Positions 5,866 to 10,834 of a DNA stretch of 10,834 bases are shown here, piece by piece. Source of the DNA: Pseudomonadota bacterium (lineage in GTDB: Bacteria; Pseudomonadota; Gammaproteobacteria; Pseudomonadales; UBA5518); contig JAKJFB010000067.1 of NCBI GenBank assembly GCA_022705125.1, positions 1 through 10,834 on the forward strand. Reading direction: 5' to 3'. A program made the position numbers and the translations under genes. Each line of letters starts with the position of its first letter. Within the stretch, counting starts at the first letter, position 1. The notes below the pieces were generated by a model, which saw only the letters and a list, made by a program, of their open reading frames with translations, was not told the DNA's origin and ran no database searches.

Positions 5866-6531
5866 ATGAAAGGCAAGAGGAAGGCGGTGATCGACGTGGT
5901 TCGCGATGCGATCGCCAGGGGCGCGAGCACCGTCGAGGAGGTGGTGAAGTCGGTCTCCGACATGCCGCTGAAGAAGCTCGGGAAGCTCGATCCGACGAAG
6001 CGATTGCGCAAGGTGCAGAACGAATCGATCGGCACCGTCGGCGAGGCCATCCGCGACATCAACGAGCAGGTGCGCGCGTTCGCGGCTGACAAGCTGGCGC
6101 AGGCGCGCAAGGCCGGCCTGGTGCCCGAGGCGAAGCCGGCCGGGAAAAAGCGCGCGGCCAAGGCGGCGCCCGCGAAGCGTGCCGCCAGGGCCGCGCCGAA
6201 AAAGCGCGCGGTGAAGGCTGCACCGGCGAAGGCTGCACCGGCGAAGGCTGCATCAACCAAGGCGGCGCCCGCGAAACAGCGTGTTGCCAAGGCTGCGCCC
6301 GCGAAGCAGCGAGTCGCGAAGGCGTCCGTCACGGCGAGCGCTCCGGCAAAACGCAAGGCGGCAGTCGCCGCGCCCGCGGCGTCGTCCGTCGCGAAGCGTC
6401 CCGCGGTTGCACGCAAGCGCGTCGCCAGGCCCGCGCCGGGCGTCACCACGTCCGCGCCGGGCGTCGCCACGCCGCCGGTTGATGTCATTGCGCCGTCGCA
6501 GCCGGGCGAGCCGATGACGCAGTCCGAATGA
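5866..6531 (+). CDS. Conserved helical-domain protein with lysine/alanine-rich H1-like tail (paralogue 1)
   Basis: The 221-residue protein has an N-terminal helical domain (about 1-85) including DAIARGASTVEEVVKSVSDMP and the segment NESIGTVGEAIRDINEQVR. A tail from about residue 88 is made of KAAPAK-type repeats resembling histone H1 or AlgP/PhaF-like tails, and it should bind DNA or RNA electrostatically. The last 35 residues lose the lysines and become proline-rich with an acidic end. The N-terminal domain is shared with the protein at 6688-7221, so the two are duplicates. GGAGG at 5854-5858 lies seven bases before the ATG. No signal peptide or membrane segment is seen. The domain resembles uncharacterised short proteobacterial proteins I recall, with a phasin-like look. 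The function is not known. A nucleoid or polyester-granule role is possible but unproven. Confidence 0.85.
   Translation: MKGKRKAVIDVVRDAIARGASTVEEVVKSVSDMPLKKLGKLDPTKRLRKVQNESIGTVGEAIRDINEQVRAFAADKLAQARKAGLVPEAKPAGKKRAAKAAPAKRAARAAPKKRAVKAAPAKAAPAKAASTKAAPAKQRVAKAAPAKQRVAKASVTASAPAKRKAAVAAPAASSVAKRPAVARKRVARPAPGVTTSAPGVATPPVDVIAPSQPGEPMTQSE
6213..6318 (+). repeat. Tandem repeats coding the lysine/alanine tail
   Basis: A 15-bp unit GAAGGCTGCACCGGC is repeated perfectly at 6213-6227 and 6228-6242, with a partial third copy to 6252. It is followed by two diverged 30-bp units (6259-6288 and 6289-6318) that both encode KAAPAKQRVA. Units are multiples of three, so slippage would change tail length without breaking the frame. 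This is coding repeat within the gene at 5866. Confidence 0.75.
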
Positions 6532-6615
6532 TGCGCCCCGCTCCCGCGGCCCGTTCACGTCGCGGCAACACCGATGCTGGCATTGTGCATTCGCCCGGCG
6601 CGCAGTGGTGAATTA

Positions 6616-6657
6616 TTGATCTGGCACGGTTGCGCGCCGGAGCGTTGGCGGATTAGG
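6616..6657 (+). promoter_or_regulatory. Shared promoter-like element, copy 2
   Basis: TTGATCTG at 6616-6623, CGGTTGCGC ending at 6635 and ATTAGG at 6652-6657 repeat the arrangement at 5778-5819 with identical 14- and 16-base spacings, while the spacer bases differ. It lies in the 156-base gap between the two paralogues, 30 bases before the ATG at 6688. This argues against the second gene relying only on read-through from the first. Confidence 0.55.
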
Positions 6658-6687
6658 GTGAAGAACTTTCAACGAGGAGACTGTCCC

Positions 6688-7221
6688 ATGGCCAAGAAGA
6701 AATCGCTGATCCACCTGATCCAGGATGCGATCGACAAAGGAGCGACCTCCGCCGAAGAGATCCACAAGGCTATCGCCGACAAGCCGCTCAAGCTGTTGCT
6801 GAAACTCGACGCGCTGAGCGGCCCGGCGAAGAAGATCAAGCGGATCCAGGACGAGTCGATAGGCGCCATTTACGACCTCATCCGCGAGATCAACGAGCAG
6901 GTCGCCAAGTACGCCACCGAGATGCTTGCGCAAGCCCGCGAGGCGAGCAAGGGCAAGACCGCTACCTCGGTCAGGAAGCGTGTGGCGGCCGCGGTCAAGC
7001 GTGTCGAGAAGGCCGGCGCCAGCGCGAAGCGGCAGGCAAAGGCTGCAGCCAAGCGCGCCCCCAAGGCGGCGGCGAAGAAGCGCGCGGCAGCGGTTGGCGC
7101 CGTCAAGCGAACGGTGAAGGCGGCGACGGCGAAACAAGGTCCCGCGAAGAAGGCCCCGGCCAGGCGTGGTCCGAAGCCCGGAGCCCGCGCCAGGGCGAAA
7201 GCGTCCGCGACGGCACCATAA
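6688..7221 (+). CDS. Conserved helical-domain protein with lysine/alanine-rich H1-like tail (paralogue 2)
   Basis: The 177-residue protein starts MAKKKSLIHLIQDAIDKG and aligns with the protein at 5866 through KGATSAEEIHKAIADKPLK, LLKLD, DESIGAIYDLIREINEQV and EMLAQAREA, that is residues 3-86. The tail (about 89-177) is lysine, alanine and arginine rich, has no acidic residues after about residue 102, and ends in PKPGARARAKASATAP. It lacks the neutral proline-rich end of paralogue 1. The chosen ATG has GAGGAG at 6674-6679, eight bases upstream. The frame is open back to 6574, but that extension crosses the promoter-like element and does not resemble the paralogue. The tail predicts nucleic-acid binding. 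The conserved domain has no function I can name. Confidence 0.87.
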   Translation: MAKKKSLIHLIQDAIDKGATSAEEIHKAIADKPLKLLLKLDALSGPAKKIKRIQDESIGAIYDLIREINEQVAKYATEMLAQAREASKGKTATSVRKRVAAAVKRVEKAGASAKRQAKAAAKRAPKAAAKKRAAAVGAVKRTVKAATAKQGPAKKAPARRGPKPGARARAKASATAP

Positions 7222-7240
7222 GCCGGGCCGCGCGTGACAT

Positions 7241-7264
7241 CCCGCCGCCCCTCGGGGTTGCGGG
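7241..7264 (+). terminator. Possible hairpin terminator after paralogue 2
   Basis: CCCGC at 7241-7245 pairs with GCGGG at 7260-7264, and CCC at 7248-7250 pairs with GGG at 7255-7257 around a CTCG loop, with a small internal bulge. It begins 20 bases after the stop at 7221. No T-run follows directly, so it is a weak candidate for intrinsic termination. Confidence 0.35.
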
Positions 7265-7303
7265 ACAGCTTTGGCTGCCCGCGGCAATGATGCATTCGAA
7301 TCC

Positions 7304-8278
7304 ATGGGCGGTGACGTGACGAAGCGGCCGGTGGCCGTGGTGCTCGGCATCACGGCCGACATGGCGTTTGCCGCGGCGAACGTGCTGCTGGGCCTCGAGC
7401 GCTTCCCGCCGGCCGATGGCTACGACGTCGTCATTTTCCACAATGGAGTTCCCGCGGGGGATCGCGCACTGCTGGCACGGCTGCGCGACTGCCATTTCGT
7501 CCCGTACCGCTGCGCGCAGAGCATTCGCAGGAATATTCCCGCCCATGCGCTGCGGGCGTTCTCCGAGATCGTCTACGCCAAGTACGAGTGCTTCGAGCTT
7601 CTGAACCGCTATTCGCGCGTGATCTGGCTCGACACCGACATCCTGGTCCGCGGCGATACCGCGGAGCTGCTCGAGCGCGGCGCCTCCGGCGCGGCCTTTG
7701 CGCGCGAGGACAAGCCGCTGCGCTTCAACTTCAGCCGGGACATCGAAGGCTTCGACATGGACCGCCCGTTCTTCAACGCGGGTGTGTTCGCGCTGTCCGA
7801 CGCTTTGCCGGGCCGGGAGAGCGCCAGGGACTGGCTGCTCGACGCCACCGTGCGCCATGCGGACCGGGTGATCATGGGCGATCAGGGCATCCTGAACCTG
7901 TGGTTGCAGCACCAGCGCGTGGAGCCGGCGGAACTGTTGCCCGAATACAACGTGTTCCGGCATCGCCCCGGCGCAGCCCGGGCGCGCGTCGTGCACGCGG
8001 TTGGTCATCACAAGCCGTGGATGGATTTTGCCGATCCGGCATGGAACGCGGACTACGTGCGCTGGCTGGCGCTGGGCGGTTCGCCGTGCCCGGTATGGAA
8101 GACCGTGCGGTTCATGGCGGCTCGTCACCCGCACCCGCTGCGACACCCGCGGGAGATCCGTTCGCGTGCGGCGCAGATCCTGCGTTTCCTGCTGCGGCGC
8201 CATCGCCAGGCGCGCATGGCCCGGGTTGCCTCGCGCAACGCCTCAGCCGGGGGCGTCCTCGACGCTGCGTCCCACTAG
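7304..8278 (+). CDS. Family 8 glycosyltransferase
   Basis: The 324-residue protein shows the GT8 marks: a Rossmann-like start VAVVLGITADMAFAAANVLL, the metal-binding DTD at 110-112 in VIWLDTDILV, FFNAGVFALS at 156-165, GDQGILN at 192-198, and H231-x-x-G234-x-x-KPW at 237-239. These enzymes transfer a sugar from a nucleotide sugar with retention of configuration, often to lipopolysaccharide core, capsule or glycogenin-like acceptors. The C-terminal 60 residues are very basic (HPHPLRHPREIRSRA, LLRRHRQARMAR), which could hold it to the inner membrane face. I took the ATG at 7304, but a TTG at 7271 and a GTG at 7316 are in frame and no start has a good ribosome-binding site. The 3' end overlaps the convergent kinase-like gene by 36 bp. 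The acceptor is unknown. Confidence 0.88.
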   Translation: MGGDVTKRPVAVVLGITADMAFAAANVLLGLERFPPADGYDVVIFHNGVPAGDRALLARLRDCHFVPYRCAQSIRRNIPAHALRAFSEIVYAKYECFELLNRYSRVIWLDTDILVRGDTAELLERGASGAAFAREDKPLRFNFSRDIEGFDMDRPFFNAGVFALSDALPGRESARDWLLDATVRHADRVIMGDQGILNLWLQHQRVEPAELLPEYNVFRHRPGAARARVVHAVGHHKPWMDFADPAWNADYVRWLALGGSPCPVWKTVRFMAARHPHPLRHPREIRSRAAQILRFLLRRHRQARMARVASRNASAGGVLDAASH

Positions 8279-9379
8279 CTCGAGCACCCTGGCGATCGCC
8301 CGGCAGTAAGCGTCGGGAAGCGTTGCGCCCCGCGCCCTGGCGGCGCCGATCCCGGCCTGAATGGTTGCGCGCAACCGGGCAGCTTCGGGCGCATGCCGCT
8401 CGAAGACCGCGCAACGGTATGCCATCAGTTGCCGCTCCAACCGCGACACCGCCGCGCCGGGTTGCGCGAACAGGTTCGCCAGCAGTACCTCGAACTGCGC
8501 GGCCGCGCCCAGTCGTGCGCGAGCCGCTGCGGCCGGGATGCCGCTGGTGATCGCCATGAGCTCGGCGGACGAGTCGCGCAGCTGGGCCAGGAACGCCGCC
8601 ATCCTCCGGTGATAGCCCGACTTGCCGCGCAACCAGTCGTTGAGCAGGGCGTCGGCCGTCGCGGGTTCCGCGGCGGCATCACGCAGGTAGCAATCGAGCG
8701 CGCGGAACTCGAAATTCGCGACGTTCGAGCGCGCGGGGAAGAAGCCGTTGATCGATACGTTGAAGTCCGCGCAGAAGGCGTCGCTGTCCGGCGCGTAGGC
8801 GTTGAGGTGGCTGCGAAAGCGCGCGAACTCGTAGTCGATGAAGCCTGCCTGCGCGCCATCGATCAGGATGTTGGCGGGCTTGAGGTCGTAGTGCATCAGG
8901 CCGCGGGTATCCATCGCGTGGAAGTGCTCGAGCAGCGCGCCCACATGGCGGGTGTCGAGCGGATGGACGCGGGGATCCGGATGGTTGCCCGGAACGTCTT
9001 CCAGGAACAGGAAATGCGTGTCGCCATGGGCCACGCGGCCCAGCAGCGCGGGCGCCCCGGGAATGCCGGCGGCGGGCAGCGATGCAAGGATCCGGGCTTC
9101 CCACGCGAACGTGGTTTCAGGATTGGTGCGCTGCGGCCCGGGGCGGGGAATCTTCAGGATCGCCGAGCGCGAGCTGCCATCGCACCGGACAAGGTCGACC
9201 CTGTAGCAGATGCCGTTGCGGTCGCGCGCCAGTTCGCCCGACTGTCCCGCCAGCACCAGCCGGATCGCAGCTGCGAATGCGCGCGGATCGACAGGCGGGG
9301 TTGCGGCGTCGAGCACCACGCAGTCCGTGTTGCCGGCGCGCGGGCCGAGCGTGCTGTCCGCGAACGAACCGTCAGGCAT
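8243..9379 (-). CDS. Kinase-fold phosphotransferase (APH/choline-kinase or protein-kinase-like)
   Basis: The 378-residue protein has a eukaryotic-kinase-like core. ILKIPRPG has the putative ATP-binding K76, and E94 in FAWEARIL may pair with it. LFLEDVPG lies at the hinge, the catalytic loop is HYDLKPANILID (H163, D165, N170), and the metal-binding aspartate is D182 in IDYEF in place of DFG. The rest is helical. Substrates in this superfamily include choline, sugars, aminoglycosides, Kdo and proteins. The start overlaps the end of the nucleotidyltransferase gene by 8 bp (ATGCCTGA), so a linked step is likely, for example phosphorylation of a small headgroup that the neighbour then joins to a nucleotide. 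A protein kinase role is also possible. No strong ribosome-binding site is seen, in keeping with coupling. Confidence 0.85.
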   Translation of the reverse strand: MPDGSFADSTLGPRAGNTDCVVLDAATPPVDPRAFAAAIRLVLAGQSGELARDRNGICYRVDLVRCDGSSRSAILKIPRPGPQRTNPETTFAWEARILASLPAAGIPGAPALLGRVAHGDTHFLFLEDVPGNHPDPRVHPLDTRHVGALLEHFHAMDTRGLMHYDLKPANILIDGAQAGFIDYEFARFRSHLNAYAPDSDAFCADFNVSINGFFPARSNVANFEFRALDCYLRDAAAEPATADALLNDWLRGKSGYHRRMAAFLAQLRDSSAELMAITSGIPAAAARARLGAAAQFEVLLANLFAQPGAAVSRLERQLMAYRCAVFERHAPEAARLRATIQAGIGAARARGATLPDAYCRAIARVLELVGRSVEDAPG

Positions 9380-10091
9380 CGCGGGAGCCCCCGGCGCTGA
9401 CGCACAGCCTGGCGGCGGCGATGTCCCTGGCGTAATCGATTTCCTGCCAGCGGAACGGGGCGAAATCGAAGGGCGCGAGCATCACGTCGGGATGCGCGAT
9501 CAACCGTCGCATCACGAAGAAATAGTAGGTGCGCGGTTCGTTGAAGCCGCGCCGGATCCGCTGGTCCAGGGTGTCGGCGAACAGCCGGGCCGCTTGCGCC
9601 GAGAGCTTTATGGCTCCCGCGTAGGCGCCGCTGTAGCCGGTGAAATTGACACCAAAGCGCGTCACCCGGCCGCCTTCGGCCCTGATGTTGATCTCGCGCG
9701 GGTCCATGACGTTGCTGTCGTAGGTGACCAGCGAGGCTTCGGGCGCGGTGAAGAGGGCTTGCGCCAGTTCGTCGGACAGCACGAGGTCGCCGTGCATGAA
9801 CAGCAGCGCCCGGTCGAAGGACTCGCGCGCGAACCACAGCGAGGCGTTGATCCCGGTGATGTCGAAAAACGGGTTGATGATGATCCGGCAGCCCTCGAGC
9901 AGCGGCGCGATGGTCTCGCTGCGATAGCCCAGCAGCACGTGGATCTCGGGCGCGGCATCGAACTGCCGGATCTGGCGCAGCAGCCGCGCGATCAACGGTT
10001 CGCCGTCGATGTCGATCATGCATTTGGGCAGGCCCGCCAGTGCGCTGCCCATGCGCTTGCCCACGCCGGCCGCGAGGATCAGGTAACGCAT
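9372..10091 (-). CDS. NTP-transferase (sugar-1-phosphate or choline-phosphate-type nucleotidyltransferase)
   Basis: The 239-residue protein begins MRYLILAAGVGKRMG, the nucleotide-binding signature LAAGxGxRM, followed by LPKCMIDIDGEPLI with the catalytic-type PK. Further on, IINPFFDITGINASLWFA resembles the N-x-x-x-x-x-x-N-x-x-S-L segment of LicC-type cytidylyltransferases. MHGDLVLS is at the metal site, and IDYARDIAAA at the end also fits. It would make an NDP-activated sugar, choline or similar group from a phosphorylated precursor. It starts 33 bases after the stop of the sulfatase-like gene and overlaps the kinase-like gene by 8 bp. The start has no good ribosome-binding site. CTP against UTP or GTP, and the headgroup, cannot be decided from sequence. 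Confidence 0.9.
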   Translation of the reverse strand: MRYLILAAGVGKRMGSALAGLPKCMIDIDGEPLIARLLRQIRQFDAAPEIHVLLGYRSETIAPLLEGCRIIINPFFDITGINASLWFARESFDRALLFMHGDLVLSDELAQALFTAPEASLVTYDSNVMDPREINIRAEGGRVTRFGVNFTGYSGAYAGAIKLSAQAARLFADTLDQRIRRGFNEPRTYYFFVMRRLIAHPDVMLAPFDFAPFRWQEIDYARDIAAARLCVSAGGSRDA

Positions 10092-10124
10092 GCGCTATTC
10101 GCGGCGGTCGTGCAACGGGTCATG

Positions 10125-10834
10125 TCAGGGCAACTGGATCGAGTAGCTGAACGTGGTCTGCGGTGCAGTCGTTGCGGCGGGCCGGATTGGCGCCGTGCCG
10201 TCGGATTCGCCGGCGACGATTCCGAGGCATTGCGGGTCGAGCGCGAATTGCGCTTCGACGCCGCTCGCCTCGATATGGGCGCGCTTGGCCGCGATGCGGG
10301 CTGAAAGGGCTGCGCGCAGCGCGCGAAAGCGCTCCGCGATGCTGGCAACGGCGCGGGGATTGTTCGTCATCGCCGCCTTGAAATGAGCGGCGGCGTCGGG
10401 CCGTTCGCGCAGCGCGAGTTCCCCGTCGTGGCCGAGGTCGAAGAACTGCAGCAGGTTGCAATGGTTCCCCGGATCCAGGCGCCAGGCGTACATCTCGAGG
10501 CCGCGCGAGCTTGCGAGCAGGACGTAGGTGTCGTCCGTGGCCGCAAAAGCCTTGGTCACGCCGGTCTTGCGGTTGTCGGGCTGATTGGCGGAACCCGCCA
10601 GGCTCCCCGATGCCCAGCAGCGCAAGACAGGTCGGGGCGATGTCGATGGTGCTGGCGAGGTTCGCGCGGCTGGACGGTGTGAGCGAGGGATCGCGGATCG
10701 CGCACGGCGTCCACGTGATCTGGGTATACGGTTCCGTCCCGTGGATCATGCCGCCCTTGAAGCCGTGGGTCCAGAAGTCGTCGCCGTGGTCGCCGAACAT
10801 GACGACCGTGGTGTTGTCGAGAAGCCCCTTGCGC
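10125..10834 (-). pseudogene. Sulfatase/alkaline-phosphatase-superfamily protein, 5' end outside window, apparent frameshift
   Basis: From the window edge the minus strand encodes KGLLDNTTVVMFGDHGDDFW, with the GDHG metal-binding motif, then STIDIAPTCLALLGIG, the usual end of the sulfatase catalytic domain. Just after this the frame turns into implausible arginine-rich sequence, while another frame continues sensibly as GSANQPDNRKTGVTKAFAAT, DDTYVLLASSRGLEMYAWRL and on to a TGA at 10125. The switch lies at the CCCC run at 10605-10608, where removing one base would join both parts. The family includes sulfatases, phosphoglycerol and phosphoethanolamine transferases. It is upstream of the nucleotidyltransferase in the same direction. 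The frameshift could be a real mutation, phase variation or a sequencing error. If it is an error, this is an intact gene. Confidence 0.72.

Noticed and set aside
6213..6318. CRISPR-like array
   Set aside because: Repeats are contiguous, multiples of three and coding, with no unique spacers.
6540..6570. Terminator hairpin after paralogue 1
   Set aside because: Only a five-base CCGCG/CGCGG stem with a long loop is seen and no T-run follows, so it is too weak to list.
6574..6687. 38-residue extension of paralogue 2
   Set aside because: It passes through the conserved promoter-like element and is not matched in paralogue 1.

Overview
The window is high-GC bacterial chromosome with strong G/C preference at third codon positions. 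Protein similarities and REP-type hairpin repeats fit a gammaproteobacterium, perhaps of the Xanthomonadales/Steroidobacterales kind, but no rRNA or marker gene settles this. Gene packing is tight, with ATGA-type overlaps and few intergenic gaps. No tRNA, rRNA, CRISPR array, transposase or phage gene is visible.

Layout. (1) 1-1963, plus strand: the end of a coding region, a small unknown protein and a protein joining an HExxH metallopeptidase to a von Willebrand A (vWA) domain, all overlapping and translationally coupled. The lost first gene may be a MoxR-type AAA ATPase, but that is inferred from context. (2) 1999-2774, minus strand: a DUF1778 antitoxin and GNAT toxin pair. (3) 2775-3000: a divergent intergenic region with small repeats and a degenerate REP-like hairpin. 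(4) 3001-4083, plus strand: a divergent, shortened S-adenosylmethionine synthetase homologue standing alone. (5) 4094-4184: a pair of 27-bp perfect inverted REP arms between two convergent genes. (6) 4194-5700, minus strand: a DUF924 protein and a luciferase-like flavin monooxygenase, one base apart. (7) 5701-7221, plus strand: two paralogous proteins with a shared helical N-terminal domain and lysine/alanine-rich histone H1-like tails. Each is preceded by the same promoter-like element with identical internal spacing. (8) 7304-10834: a surface-glycan-type group. A family 8 glycosyltransferase on plus faces a minus-strand run of a sulfatase/alkaline-phosphatase-superfamily protein (partial, apparently frameshifted), a sugar/choline-phosphate-type nucleotidyltransferase and a kinase-fold phosphotransferase.

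How the genes may work together: the kinase and nucleotidyltransferase overlap by 8 bp and would suit phosphorylation then nucleotide activation of a small headgroup. The sulfatase-fold protein and the glycosyltransferase could then act on a surface polymer. This is inference from family membership and order.

The best leads are the paralogous H1-tailed pair with its duplicated cis element, the MetK-like protein that keeps its ATP/phosphate residues but lacks residues used for methionine, and the kinase/nucleotidyltransferase group.
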